Shown here one piece after another: positions 1-13,330 of a stretch of 64,000 nt of DNA. How positions within the stretch are numbered: position 1 is the first letter of the stretch; each line of letters starts with the position of its first letter. The translations under genes were made by a program, and so were the position numbers. This stretch comes from Hydractinia symbiolongicarpus (taxonomy: Eukaryota > Cnidaria > Hydrozoa > Anthoathecata > Hydractiniidae): positions 8,372,001 through 8,436,000 of the forward strand of contig NC_079876.1 of the NCBI RefSeq assembly GCF_029227915.1. Reading direction: 5' to 3'. The notes under the pieces were generated by a model. It saw only the letters and a list, made by a program, of their open reading frames with translations. It searched no databases and was not told the origin of the DNA.

Positions 1-1153
1 ACCGGGATTTACGGGAAATTGCGGGTTTTCGATTGCCGGCGATTAAACTTCTTTTATTCAGCGTCTCATCAAAAATGAAAACATTTTTAAAAACTACAAG
101 TCTCATGGGTTTTAGTGGTGAAATAATAATTTAAAAAATCGTTTGGGAAATGAGTTTACTCCCTGGGTACTTTCTTTGTATACTTTTGACTATACGGGCC
201 GAGTACGGGATTTACGGGAAATCGCAGGTTTTCGTTTGCCGGCGATTAAACTTCTTTTATTCAGCGTCTCATCAAAAATGAAAACATTTTTGAAAACTAC
301 AAGTCTCATGCGTTTTAGTGGTGAAATAATAATTTAAAAAATCGTTTGGGAATTGAGTTTACTCCCTGGGTACTTTCTTTGTATACTTTGGACTATAAGG
401 GCCGAGTACGGGATTTACGGGAAATCGCAGGTTTTCGTTTGCCGGCGATTAAACTTCTTTTATTCAGCGTCTCATAAAAAATGAAAACATTTTTGAAAAC
501 TACAAGTCTCATGCGTTTTAGTGGTTAAAAAATAATTTAAAAAATCGTTCGGGAAATGAGTTTACACCCTGGGTACTTTCTTTGTATACTTTTGACTATA
601 CGGGCCGAGTCCGGGATTTACGGGAAATCGCAGGTTTTCGTTTGCCGGCGATTAAACCTTTTTTATTCAGCGTCTCATCAAAAATGAAAACATTTTTAAA
701 AACTAAAAGTCTCATGGGTTTCAGTGGTGAAATAATAATTTAAAAAATCGTTTGGGAAATGAGTTTACTCCCTGGGTACTTTCTTTGTATACTTTTGACT
801 ATACGGGCCGAGTACGGGATTTACGGGAAATCGCAGGTTTTCGTTTGCCGGCGATTAAACTTCTTTTATTCAGCGTCTCATCAAAAATGAAAACATTTTT
901 GAAAACTACAAGTCTCATGCGTTTTAGTGGTGAAAAAATAATTTAAAAAATCGTTCGGGAAATGAGTTTACACCCTGGGTACTTTCTTTGTATACTTTTG
1001 ACTATACGGGCCGAGACCGGGATTTACGGGAAATTGCGGGTTTTTGATTGCCGGCGATTAAACTTCTTTTATTCAGCGTCTCATCAAAAATGAAAACATT
1101 TTTAAAAACTACAAGTCTCATGGGTTTTAGTGGTGAAATAATAATTTAAAAAA
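1..1153 (+). repeat. Left-edge monomers of the AGTACGGG subfamily
   Basis: The window opens inside a monomer (first base at about monomer position 66). The array includes copies with AGTACGGGATTTACGGG, with ATTGCGGG, and one with the unusual TTGGACTATAAGGG at about 390. All types are found again in the following 1014-bp repeat but in a different order, so this is a rearranged version of that block. Confidence 0.85.
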
Positions 1154-3790
1154 TCGTTTGGGAAATGAGTTTACTCCCTGGGTACTTTCTTTGTATACTT
1201 TTGACTATACGGGCCGAGTACGGGATTTACGGGAAATCGCAGGTTTTCGTTTGCCGGCGATTAAACTTCTTTTATTCAGCGTCTCATCAAAAATGAAAAC
1301 ATTTTTGAAAACTACAAGTCTCATGCGTTTTAGTGGTGAAAAAATAATTTAAAAAATCGTTCGGGAAATGAGTTTACACCCTGGGTACTTTCTTTGTATA
1401 CTTTTGACTATACGGGCCGAGTCCGGGATTTACGGAAATCGCAGGTTTTCGTTTGACGGCGATTAAACTTTTTTTATTCAGCGTCTCATCAAAAATGAAA
1501 AAATTTTTAAAAACTACAAGTCTTATGCGTTTTAATGGTGAAAAAATAATTTAAAAAATCGTTAGGGAAATGAGTTTACTCACTGGGTACTTTCCTTGTA
1601 TACTTTTGACTATACGGGCCGAGACCGGGATTTACGGGAAATTGCGGGTTTTCGTTTGCCGGCAATTAAACTTCTTTTATTCAGCGTCTCATCAAAAATG
1701 AAAACATTTTTAAAAACTACAAGTCTCATGGGCTTTAGTGGTGAAATAATAATTTAAAAAATCGTTTGGGAATTGAGTTTACTCCCTGGGTACTTTCTTT
1801 GTATACTTTGGACTATAAGGGCCGAGTACGGGATTTACGGGAAATCGCAGGTTTTCGTTTGCCGGCGATTAAACTTCTTTTATTCAGCGTCTCATAAAAA
1901 ATGAAAACATTTTTGAAAACTACAAGTCTCATGCGTTTTAGTGGTTAAAAAATAATTTAAAAAATCGTTCGGGAAATGAGTTTACACCCTGGGTACTTTC
2001 TTTGTATACTTTTGACTATACGGGCCGAGTCCGGGATTTACGGGAAATCGCAGGTTTTCGTTTGCCGGCGATTAAACCTTTTTTATTCAGCGTCTCATCA
2101 AAAATGAAAACATTTTTAAAAACTACAAGTCTCATGGGTTTTAGTGGTGAAATAATAATTTAAAAAATCGTTTGGGAAATGAGTTTACTCCCTGGGTACT
2201 TTCTTTGTATACTTTTGACTATACGGGCCGAGTACGGGATTTACGGGAAATCGCAGGTTTTCGTTTGCCGGCGATTAAACTTCTTTTATTCAGCGTCTCA
2301 TCAAGAATGAAAACATTTTTGAAAACTACAAGTCTCATGCGTTTTAGTGGTGAAAAAATAATTTAAAAAATCGTTCGGGAAATGAGTTTACACCCTGGGT
2401 ACTTTCTTTGTATACTTTTGACTATACGGGCCGAGTCCGGGATTTACGGAAATCGCAGGTTTTCGTTTGACGGCGATTAAACTTTTTTTATTCAGCGTCT
2501 CATCAAAAATGAAAAAATTTTTAAAAACTACAAGTCTTATGCGTTTTAATGGTGAAAAAATAATTTAAAAAATCGTTAGGGAAATGAGTTTACTCACTGG
2601 GTACTTTCCTTGTATACTTTTGACTATACGGGCCGAGACCGGGATTTACGGGAAATTGCGGGTTTTCGTTTGCCGACAATTAAACTTCTTTTATTCAGCG
2701 TCTCATCAAAAATGAAAACATTTTTAAAAACTACAAGTCTCATGGGCTTTAGTGGTGAAATAATAATTTAAAAAATCGTTTGGGAATTGAGTTTACTCCC
2801 TGGGTACTTTCTTTGTATACTTTGGACTATAAGGGCCGAGTACGGGATTTACGGGAAATCGCAGGTTTTCGTTTGCCGGCGATTAAACTTCTTTTATTCA
2901 GCGTCTCATAAAAAATGAAAACATTTTTGAAAACTACAAGTCTCATGCGTTTTAGTGGTTAAAAAATAATTTAAAAAATCGTTCGGGAAATGAGTTTACA
3001 CCCTGGGTACTTTCTTTGTATACTTTTGACTATACGGGCCGAGTCCGGGATTTACGGGAAATCGCAGGTTTTCGTTTGCCGGCGATTAAACCTTTTTTAT
3101 TCAGCGTCTCATCAAAAATGAAAACATTTTTAAAAACTAAAAGTCTCATGGGTTTCAGTGGTGAAATAATAATTTAAAAAATCGTTTGGGAAATGAGTTT
3201 ACTCCCTGGGTACTTTCTTTGTATACTTTTGACTATACGGGCCGAGTACGGGATTTACGGGAAATCGCAGGTTTTCGTTTGCCGGCGATTAAACTTCTTT
3301 TATTCAGCGTCTCATCAAAAATGAAAACATTTTTGAAAACTACAAGTCTCATGCGTTTTAGTGGTGAAAAAATAATTTAAAAAATCGTTCGGGAAATGAG
3401 TTTACACCCTGGGTACTTTCTTTGTATACTTTTGACTATACGGGCCGAGTCCGGGATTTACGGGAAATCGCAGGTTTTCGTTTGACGGCGATTAAACTTT
3501 TTTTATTCAGCGTCTCATCAAAAATGAAAACATTTTTAAAAACTACAAGTCTAATGCGTTTTAATGGTGAAAAAATATATTAAAAAATCGTTAGGGAAAT
3601 GAGTTTACTCACTGGGTACTTTCCTTGTATACTTTTGACTATACGGGCCGAGACTTGGATTTACGGGAAATTGCGGGTTTTCGTTTGCCGGCGATTAAAC
3701 TTCTTTTATTCAGCGTCTCATCAAAAATGAAAACATTTTTAAAAACTACAAGTCTTATGCGTTTTAATGGTGAAAAACTAATTTAAAAAA
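1154..3790 (+). repeat. 1014-bp five-monomer higher-order repeat
   Basis: Units start at 1154, 2168 and 3182. The five monomers in order carry AGTACGGG; TTTACGGAAATCGCAGG (one G missing) with TTTGACGGCG; TTAGGGAAATG with ACTCACTGGG and GAGACCGGG; TTGGACTATAAGGG; and TTAAACCTTTTTTATT. The one-base deletion explains 1014 rather than 1015 bp. The third unit is partial: it restores the missing G (about 3460) and from about 3600 grades into the next block. Confidence 0.88.
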
Positions 3791-6018
3791 TCGTTCTGGA
3801 AATGAGTTTACTCTCTGGGTACTTTCTTTGTATACTTTTGACTATACGGGCCGAGTCCGGGATTTACAGGAAATCTCAGGTTTTCGTTTGCCGGCGATTA
3901 AACTTTTTTTATTCAGCGTCTCATCAAAAATGAAAACATTCTTGAAAACTACAAGTCTCATGCGTTTTAGTGGTGAAATAATAATTTAAAAAATCGTTTG
4001 GGAAATGAGTTTACTCCCTGGGTACTTTCTTTGTATACTTTTGACTATACGGGCCGAGTCCAGGATTTGCGGGAAATCGCAGGTTTTCGTTTGCCGGCGA
4101 TTAAACCTTTTTTATTCAGCGTCTCATCAAAAATGAAAACATTTTTAAAAACTACAAGTCTTATGAGTTTTAATGGTGAAAAACTAATTTAAAAAATCGT
4201 TCTGGAAATGAGTTTACTCTCTGGGTACTTTCTTTGTATACTTTTGACTATACGGGCCGAGTCCGGGATTTACAGGAAATCGCAGGTTTTCGTTTGCCGG
4301 CGATTAAACTTCTTTTATTCAGCGTCTCATCAAAAATGAAAACATTCTTGAAAACTACAAGTCTCATGCGTTTTAGTGGTGAAATAATAATTTAAAAAAT
4401 CGTTTGGGAAATGAGTTTACTCCCTGGGTACTTTCTTTGTATACTTTTGACTATACGGGCCGAGTCCAGGATTTACATGATATCGCAGGTTTTCGTTTGC
4501 CGGCGATTAAACTTCTTTTATTCACCGTCTCATCAAAAATGAAAACATTTTTAAAAACTGCAAGTCTCATGCGTTTTAGTGCTGAAAAAATAATTTAAAA
4601 AATCGCTCAAGAAATGAGTTTACTCCCTGGGTACTTTCTTTGTATACTTTTGACTATGCGGGCCGAGTCCGGGGTTTACGGGAAATGGCGGGTTTTTGTT
4701 TGCCGGCGATTAAACTTCTTTTATTCAGCGTCTCATCAAAAATTAAAACATTTTTAAAAACTACAAGTCTTATGCGTTTTAATGGTGAAAAACTAATTTA
4801 AAAAATCGTTCTGGAAATGAGTTTACTCTCTGGGTACTTTCTTTGTATACTTTTGACTATACGGGCCGAGTCCGGGATTTACAGGAAATCTCAGGTTTTC
4901 GTTTGCCGGCGATTAAACTTTTTTTATTCAGCGTCTCATCAAAAATGAAAACATTCTTGAAAACTACAAGTCTCATGCGTTTTAGTGGTGAAATAATAAT
5001 TTAAAAAATCGTTTGGGAAATGAGTTTACTCCCTGGGTACTTTCTTTGTATACTTTTGACTATACGGGCCGAGTCCAGGATTTGCGGGAAATCGCAGGTT
5101 TTCGTTTGCCGGCGATTAAACCTTTTTTATTCAGCGTCTCATCAAAAATGAAAACATTTTTAAAAACTACAAGTCTTATGCGTTTTAATGGTGAAAAACT
5201 AATTTAAAAAATCGTTCTGGAAATGAGTTTACTCTCTGGGTACTTTCTTTGTATACTTTTGACTATACGGGCCGAGTCCGGGATTTACAGGAAATCGCAG
5301 GTTTTCGTTTGCCGGCGATTAAACTTCTTTTATTCAGCGTCTCATCAAAAATGAAAACATTCTTGAAAACTACAAGTCTCATGCGTTTTAGTGGTGAAAT
5401 AATAATTTAAAAAATCGTTTGGGAAATGAGTTTACTCCCTGGGTACTTTCTTTGTATACTTTTGACTATACGGGCCGAGTCCAGGATTTACATGATATCG
5501 CAGGTTTTCGTTTGCCGGCGATTAAACTTCTTTTATTCACCGTCTCATCAAAAATGAAAACATTTTTAAAAACTGCAAGTCTCATGCGTTTTAGTGCTGA
5601 AAAAATAATTTAAAAAATCGCTCAAGAAATGAGTTTACTCCCTGGGTACTTTCTTTGTATACTTTTGACTATGCGGGCCGAGTCCGGGGTTTACGGGAAA
5701 TGGCGGGTTTTTGTTTGCCGGCGATTAAACTTCTTTTATTCAGCGTCTCATCAAAAATTAAAACATTTTTAAAAACTACAAGTCTTATGCGTTTTAATGG
5801 TGAAAAACTAATTTAAAAAATCGTTCTGGAAATGAGTTTACTCTCTGGGTACTTTCTTTGTATACTTTTGACTATACGGGCCGAGTCCGGGATTTACAGG
5901 AAATCGCAGGTTTTCGTTTGCCGGCGATTAAACTTTCTTTATTCAGCGTCTCATCAAAAATGAAAACATTCTTGAAAACTACAAGTCTCATGCGTTTTAG
6001 TGGTGAAAAAATAATTTA
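3791..6018 (+). repeat. 1015-bp five-monomer higher-order repeat
   Basis: Units start at 3791, 4806 and 5821 (last partial). The order is a CTCTCTGGG monomer with TTTACAGGAAATCTCAGG; one with CCAGGATTTGCGGG; a second CTCTCTGGG monomer; one with ATTTACATGATATCGC and AGTGCTGAA; and one with CGCTCAAGAAATGAG and TATGCGGGCC. Units 1 and 2 differ at only a few sites by eye. The third unit departs at about 6000. Confidence 0.88.
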
Positions 6019-6835
6019 AAAAATCGTTCGGGAAATGAGTTTACACCCTGGGTACTTTCTTTGTATACTTTTGACTATACGGGCCGAGTCCGGGATTTAC
6101 GGGAAATCGCAGGTTTTCGTTTGCCGGCGATTAAACCTTTTTTATTCAGCGTCTCATCAAAAATGAAAACATTTTTAAAAACTACAAGTCTTATGCGTTT
6201 TAATGGTGAAAAACTAATTTAAAAAATCGTTCTGGAAATGAGTTTACTCTCTGGGTACTTTCTTTGTATACTTTTGACTATACGGGCCGAGTCCGGGATT
6301 TACAGGAAATCGCAGGTTTTCGTTTGCCGGCGATTAAACTTCTTTTATTCACCGTCTCATCAATAATGAAAACATTTTTAAAAACTGCAAGTCTCATGCG
6401 TTTTAGTGCTGAAAAAATAATTTAAAAAATCGCTCAAGAAATGAGTTTACTCCCTGGGTACTTTCTTTGTATACTTTTGACTATGCGGGCCGAGTCCGGG
6501 GTTTACGGGAAATGGCGGGTTTTTGTTTGCCGGCGATTAAACTTCTTTTATTCAGCGTCTCATCAAAAATGAAAACATTTTTAAAAACTACAAGTCTTAT
6601 GCGTTTTAATGGTGAAAAACTAATTTAAAAAATCGTTCTGGAAATGAGTTTACTCTCTGGGTACTTTCTTTGTATACTTTTGACTATACGGGCCGAGTCC
6701 GGGATTTACAGGAAATCGCAGGTTTTCGTTTGCCGGCGATTAAACTTTTTTTATTCAGCGTCTCATCAAAAATGAAAACATTCTTGAAAACTACAAGTCT
6801 CATGCGTTTTAGTGGTGAAATAATAATTTAAAAAA
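6019..6835 (+). repeat. Transition monomers after the 1015-bp repeat
   Basis: Four monomers made of the same types as the preceding repeat (CTCTCTGGG and TATGCGGGCC kinds) in a different order, plus one TTACACCCTGGG monomer with TTAAACCTTTTTTATT resembling the first block. No sequence other than satellite is present. Confidence 0.8.
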
Positions 6836-9473
6836 TCGTTTGGGAAATGAGTTTACTCCCTGGGTACTTTCTTTGTATACTTTTGGTTATACGGGCCCAG
6901 TCCAGGGTTTACGGGAAATGGCGGGTTTTCGTTTGCTGGCGATTAAATTTCTTTTATTCAGCGTCTCATCAAAAATGAAAACATTTTTAAAAACTACAAG
7001 ACTCATGGGCTTTAGTGGTGAAATAATAATTAAAAAAATCGTTCGGGAAATGAGTTTATACCCTGGGTACTTTCTTATTATACTTTTGACTATACGGGCC
7101 GAGTCCGGGATTTACGGAAAATCGCAGGTTTTCGTCTGCCGGCGATTAAACTTCTTTCATTCAGCGTCTCATCAAAAATGAAAACATTTTTGAAAACTAC
7201 AAGTCTCATGCGTTTTAGTGGTGAAAAAATAATTTAAAAAATCGTTCGGGAAATGAGTTTACACCCTGGGTACTTTCTTTGTATACTTTTGACTATGCGG
7301 GCCGAGTCCGGGGTTTACGGGAAATGGCGGGTTTTTGTTTGCCGGCGATTAAACTTCTTTTATTCAGCGTCTCATCAAAAATGAAAACATTTTTAAAAAC
7401 TACAAGTCTTATGCGTTTTAGTGGTGAAAAAATAATTTAAAAAATCGTTCTGGAAATGAGTTTACTCACAGGGTACCTTCTTTGTATACATTCGACTATA
7501 CGGGCCAAGCCCGGGATTTACGGGAAATCGCGGGTTTTCGTTTTCCGGCGATTAAACCTCTTTCATTAAGCGTCTCATCAAAAATGAAAACATTTTTGAA
7601 AACTACAAGTCTCATGCGTTTTAGTGGTGAAAATATAATTTAAAAAATCGTTCGGGAAATGAGTTTACTCCCTGGGTACTTTCTTTGTATACTTTTGACT
7701 ATACGGGCCGAGTCCGGGATTTACGGGAAGTCGCGGGTTTTCGTTTGCCGGCGATTAAACTTCTTTCATTCAGCGTCTCTTCAAAAATGAAAACATTTTT
7801 GAAAACTACAAGTCTCATGCGTTTTAGTGGTGAAAAAATAATTTAAAAAATCGTTCGGGAAATGAGTTTACTCCCTGGGTACTTTCTTTGTATACTTTTG
7901 ACTATACGGGGCGAGTCCGGGATTTACGGGAAGTTGCGGGTTTTCGTTTGCCGGCGATTAAACTTCTTTCATTCAGCGTCTCTTCAAAAATGAAAACATT
8001 TTTGAAAACTACAAGTCTCATGCGTTTTAGTGGTGAAAAAATAATTTAAAAAATCGTTCGGGAAATGAGTTTACACCCTGGGTACTTTCTTTGTATACTT
8101 TTGACTATACGGGCCGAGTCGGGATTTACGGGAAATCGCAGGTTTTCGTTTGCCGGCGATTAAACCTTTTTTATTCAGCGTCTCATCAAAAATGAAAACA
8201 TTTTTAAAAACTACAAGTCTTATGCGTTTTAATGGTGAAAAACTAATTTAAAAAATCGTTCTGGAAATGAGTTTACTCTCTGGGTACTTTCTTTGTATAC
8301 TTTTGACTATACGGGCCGAGTCCGGGATTTACAGGAAATCGCAGGTTTTCGTTTGCCGGCGATTAAACTTTTTTTATTCAGCGTCTCATCAAAAATGAAA
8401 ACATTCTTGAAAACTGCAAGTCTCATGCGTTTTAGTGGTGAAATAATAATTTAAAAAATCGTTTGGGAAATGAGTTTACTCCCTGGGTACTTTCTTTGTA
8501 TACTTTTGACTATACGGGCCGAGTCCAGGATTTACATGATATCGCAGGTTTTCGTTTGCCGGCGATTAAACTTCTTTTATTCACCGTCTCATCAAAAATG
8601 AAAACATTTTTAAAAACTGCAAGTCTCATGCGTTTTAGTGCTGAAATAATAATTTAAAAAATCGTTTGGGAAATGAGTTTACTCCCTGGGTACTTTCTTT
8701 GTATACTTTTGACTATACGGGCCGAGTCCAGGATTTACATGATATCGCAGGTTTTCGTTTGCCGGCGATTAAACTTCTTTTATTCACCGTCTCATCAAAA
8801 ATGAAAACATTTTTAAAAACTGCAAGTCTCATGCGTTTTAGTGCTGAAAAAATAATTTAAAAAATCGCTCAAGAAATAAGTTTACTCCCTGGGTACTTTC
8901 TTTGTATACTTTTGACTATACGGGCCGAGTCCAGGATTTACATGAAATCGCAGGTTTTCGTTTGCCGGCGATTAAACTTCTTTTATTCACCGTCTCATCA
9001 AAAATGAAAACATTTTTAAAAACTGCAAGTCTCATGCGTTTTAGTGCTGAAAAAATAATTTAAAAAATCGCTCGGGAAATGAGTTTACTCCCTGGGTACT
9101 TTTTTGTATACTTTTGACTATGCGGGCCGAGTCCGGGGTTTACGGGAAATGGCGGGTTTTTGTTTGCCGGCGATTAAACTTCTTTTATTCAGCGTCTCAT
9201 CAAAAATGAAAACATTTTTAAAAACTACAAGTCTTATGCGTTTTAGTGGTGAAAAAATAATTTAAAAAATCGTTCTGAAAATGAGTTTTCTCACAGGGTA
9301 CCTTCTTTGTATACATTCGACTATACGGGCCAAGCCCGGGATTTACGGGAAATCGCGGGTTTTCGTTTTCCGGCGATTAAACCTCTTTCATTAAGCGTCT
9401 CATCAAAAATGAAAACATTTTTGAAAACTACAAGTCTCATGCGTTTTAGTGGTGAAAAAATAATTTAAAAAAA
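6836..9473 (+). repeat. Thirteen-monomer block, first copy (2638 bp)
   Basis: It opens with a distinctive monomer carrying TTTTGGTTATACGGGC, CCAGGGTTTACGGG and TTTGCTGGCGATTAAATT. The same opener recurs at 9474, 11910, 13331 and 14550. Following monomers include TTATACCCTGGG with CTTATTATAC, TATGCGGGCC, and CTCACAGGGTACCTTC with ACATTCGAC. Monomers at 8459 and 8662 are a nearly identical tandem pair, a one-monomer duplication. Confidence 0.82.
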
Positions 9474-11909
9474 TCGTTCGGGAAATGAGTTTACTCCCTG
9501 GGTACTTTCTTCGTATACTTTTGGTTATACGGGCCGAGTCCAGGGTTTACGGGAAATGGCGGGTTTTCGTTTGCTGGCGATTAAATTTCTTTTATTCAGC
9601 GTCTCATCAAAAATGAAAACATTTTTAAAAACTACAAGACTCATGGGCTTTAGTGGTGAAATAATAATTAAAAAAATCGTTCGGGAAATGAGTTTATACC
9701 CTGGGTACTTTCTTATTATACTTTTGACTATACGGGCCGAGTCCGGGATTTACGGGAAATCGCAGGTTTTCGTCTGCCGGCGATTAAACTTCTTTCAATC
9801 AGCGTCTCATTAAAAATGAAAACATTTTTGAAAACTACAAGTCTCATGCGTTTTAGTGGTGAAAAAATAATTTAAAAAATCGTTCGGGAAATGAGTTTAC
9901 ACCCTGGGTACTTTCTTTGTATACTTTTGACTATGCGGGCCGAGTCCGGGGTTTACGGGAAATGGCGGGTTTTTGTTTGCCGGCGATTAAACTTCTTTTA
10001 TTCAGCGTCTCATCAAAAATGAAAACATTTTTAAAAACTACAAGTCTTATGCGTTTTAGTGGTGAAAAAATAATTTAAAAAATCGTTCTGGAAATGAGTT
10101 TACTCACAGGGTACCTTCTTTGTATACATTCGACTATACGGGCCAAGCCCGGGATTTACGGGAAATCGCGGGTTTTCGTTTTCCGGCGATTAAACCTCTT
10201 TCATTAAGCGTCTCATCAAAAATGAAAACATTTTTGAAAACTACAAGTCTCATGCGTTTTAGTGGTGAAAATATAATTTAAAAAATTGTTCGGGAAATGA
10301 GTTTACTCCCTGGGTACTTTCTTTGTATACTTTTGACTATACGGGCCGAGTCCGGGATTTACGGGAAGTCGCGGGTTTTCGTTTGCCGGCGATTAAACTT
10401 CTTTCATTCAGCGTCTCTTCAAAAATGAAAACATTTTTGAAAACTACAAGTCTCATGCGCTTTAGTGGTGAAAAAATATATTAAAAAATCGTTCGGGAAA
10501 TGAGTTTACTCCCTGGGTACTTTCTTTGTATACTTTTGACTATACGGGCCGAGTCCGGGATTTACGGGAAGTCGCGGGTTTTCGTTTGCCGGCGATTAAA
10601 CTTCTTTCATTCAGCGTCTCTTCAAAAATGAAAACATTTTTGAAAACTACAAGTCTTATGCGTTTTAGTGGTGAAAAAATAATTTAAAAAATCGTTCGGG
10701 AAATGAGTTTACTCCCTGGGTACTTTCTTTGTATACTTTTGACTATACGGGCCGAGTCCGGGATTTACGGGAAGTCGCGGGTTTTCGTTTGCCGGCGATT
10801 AAACTTCTTTCATTCAGCGTCTCTTCAAAAATGAAAACATTTTTGAAAACTACAAGTCTCATGCGTTTTAGTGGTGAAAAAATAATTTAAAAAATCGTTC
10901 GGGAAATGAGTTTACACCCTGGGTACTTTCTTTGTATACTTTTGACTATACGGGCCGAGTCCGGGATTTACGGGAAATCGCAGGTTTTCGTTTGCCGGCG
11001 ATTAAACCTTTTTTATTCAGCGTCTCATCAAAAATGAAAACATTTTTAAAAACTACAAGTCTTATGCGTTTTAATGGTGAAAAACTAATTTAAAAAATCG
11101 TTCTGGAAATGAGTTTACTCTCTGGGTACTTTCTTTGTATACTTTTGACTATACGGGCCGAGTCCGGGATTTACAGGAAATCGCAGGTTTTCGTTTGCCA
11201 GCGATTAAACTTTTTTTATTCAGCGTCTCATCAAAAATGAAAACATTCTTGAAAACTACAAGTCTCATGCGTTTTAGTGGTGAAATAATAATTTAAAAAA
11301 TCGTTTGGGAAATGAGTTTACTCCCTGGGTACTTTCTTTGTATACTTTTGACTATACGGGCCGAGTCCAGGATTTACATGATATCGCAGGTTTTCGTTTG
11401 CCGGCGATTAAACTTCTTTTATTCACCGTCTCATCAAAAATGAAAACATTTTTAAAAACTGCAAGTCTCATGCGTTTTAGTGCTGAAAAAATAATTTAAA
11501 AAATCGCTCAAGAAATGAGTTTACTCCCTGGGTACTTTCTTTGTATACTTTTGACTATGCGGGCCGAGTCCGGGGTTTACGGGAAATGGCGGGTTTTTGT
11601 TTGCCGGCGATTAAACTTCTTTTATTCAGCGTCTCATCAAAAATGAAAACATTTTTAAAAACTACAAGTCTTATGCGTTTTATTGGGGAAAAAATAATTT
11701 AAAAAATCGTTCTGGAAATGAGTTTACTCACAGGGTACCTTCTTTGTATACATTCGACTATACGGGCCAAGCCCGGGATTTACGGGAAATCGCGGGTTTT
11801 CGTTTTCCGGCGATTAAACCTCTTTCATTAAGCGTCTCATCAAAAATGAAAACATTTTTGAAAACTACAAGTCTCATGCGTTTTAGTGGTGAAAAAATAA
11901 TTTAAAAAA
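9474..11909 (+). repeat. Thirteen-monomer block, second copy with changed monomer number
   Basis: It matches the copy starting at 6836 with a shift of 2638 bp up to about 10500, including the TTATACCCTGGG monomer and AGTGGTGAAAATATAATT. It then matches with a shift of 2842 bp (8463 aligns with 11305), so one extra GAAGTCGCGGG monomer was gained in the middle. Similar GAAGTCGCGGG monomers near 10340, 10550 and 10750 lie in tandem. Confidence 0.8.
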
Positions 11910-13330
11910 TCGTTCGGGAAATGAGTTTACTGGCTGGGTACTTTCTTTGTATACTTTTGGTTATACGGGCCGAGTCCAGGGTTTACGGGAAATGGCGGGT
12001 TTTCGTTTGCTGGCGATTAAATTTCTTTTATTCAGCGTCTCATCAAAAATGAAAACATTTTTAAAAACAACAAGACTCATGGGCTTTAGTGGTGAAATAA
12101 TAATTAAAAAAATCGTTCGGGAAATGAGTTTACACCCTGGGTACTTTCTTTGTATACTTTTGACTATACGGGCCGAGTCCGGGATTTACGGGAAGTCGCG
12201 GGTTTTCGTTTGCCGGCGATTAAACTTCTTTCATTCAGCGTCTCTTCAAAAATGAAAACATTTTTGAAAACTACAAGTCTCATGCGTTTTAGTGGTGAAA
12301 AAATAATTTAAAAAATCGTTCGGGAAATGAGTTTACACCCTGGGTACTTTCTTTGTATACTTTTGACTATACGGGCCGAGTCCGGGATTTACGGGAAATC
12401 GCAGGTTTTCGTTTGCCGGCGATTAAACCTTTTTTATTCAGCGTCTCATCAAAAATGAAAACATTTTTAAAAACTACAAGTCTTATGCGTTTTAATGGTG
12501 AAAAACTAATTTAAAAAATCGTTCTGGAAATGAGTTTACTCTCTGGGTACTTTCTTTGTATACTTTTGACTATACGGGCCGAGTCCGGGATTTACAGGAA
12601 ATCGCAGGTTTTCGTTTGCCAGCGATTAAACTTTTTTTATTCAGCGTCTCATCAAAAATGAAAACATTCTTGAAAACTACAAGTCTCATGCGTTTTAGTG
12701 GTGAAATAATAATTTAAAAAATCGTTTGGGAAATGAGTTTACTCCCTGGGTACTTTCTTTGTATACTTTTGACTATACGGGCCGAGTCCAGGATTTACAT
12801 GATATCGCAGGTTTTCGTTTGCCGGCGATTAAACTTCTTTTATTCACCGTCTCATCAAAAATGAAAACATTTTTAAAAACTGCAAGTCTCATGCGTTTTA
12901 GTGCTGAAAAAATAATTTAAAAAATCGCTCAAGAAATGAGTTTACTCCCTGGGTACTTTATTTGTATACTTTTGACTATGCGGGCCGAGTCCGGGGTTTA
13001 CGGGAAATGGCGGGTTTTTGTTTGCCGGCGATTAAACTTCTTTTATTCAGCGTCTCATCAAAAATGAAAACATTTCTGAAAACTACAAGTCTCATGCGTT
13101 TTAGTGGTGAAAAAATAATTTAAAAAATCGTTCGGGAAATGAGTTTACTCCCTGGGTACTTTCTTTGTATACTTTTGACTATACGGGCCGAGTCCGGGAT
13201 TTACGGGAAATCGCAGGTTTTCGTTTGCCGGCGATTAAACCTTTTTTATTCAGCGTCTCATCAAAAATGAAAACATTTTTAAAAACTACAAGTCTTATGC
13301 GTTTTAATGGTGAAAAACTAATTTAAAAAA
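11910..13330 (+). repeat. 1421-bp seven-monomer block repeating part of the preceding copy
   Basis: The stretch from about 12310 to 13000 matches 10890-11580 with a shift of exactly 1421 bp (7 x 203), including the uncommon TTTGCCAGCGATTAAAC and the ATTTACATGATATCGC / AGTGCTGAA monomer. It opens with the GGTTATACGGGCC monomer, here with TTTACTGGCTGGG at about 11926. Confidence 0.8.

Noticed and set aside
143-337. A 64-codon open frame, repeated in many monomers, with variants of 60-122 codons across the window
   Set aside because: Monomer length is not a multiple of three, so frames do not continue. The starts rely on TTG or GTG rather than ATG, and the first in-frame ATG leaves only about 23 codons. 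Variants change the protein freely. Synonymous-looking pairs such as ACTTTT against ACATTC (Thr-Phe) exist, but a dN/dS test over all monomers would be needed to revive the idea.
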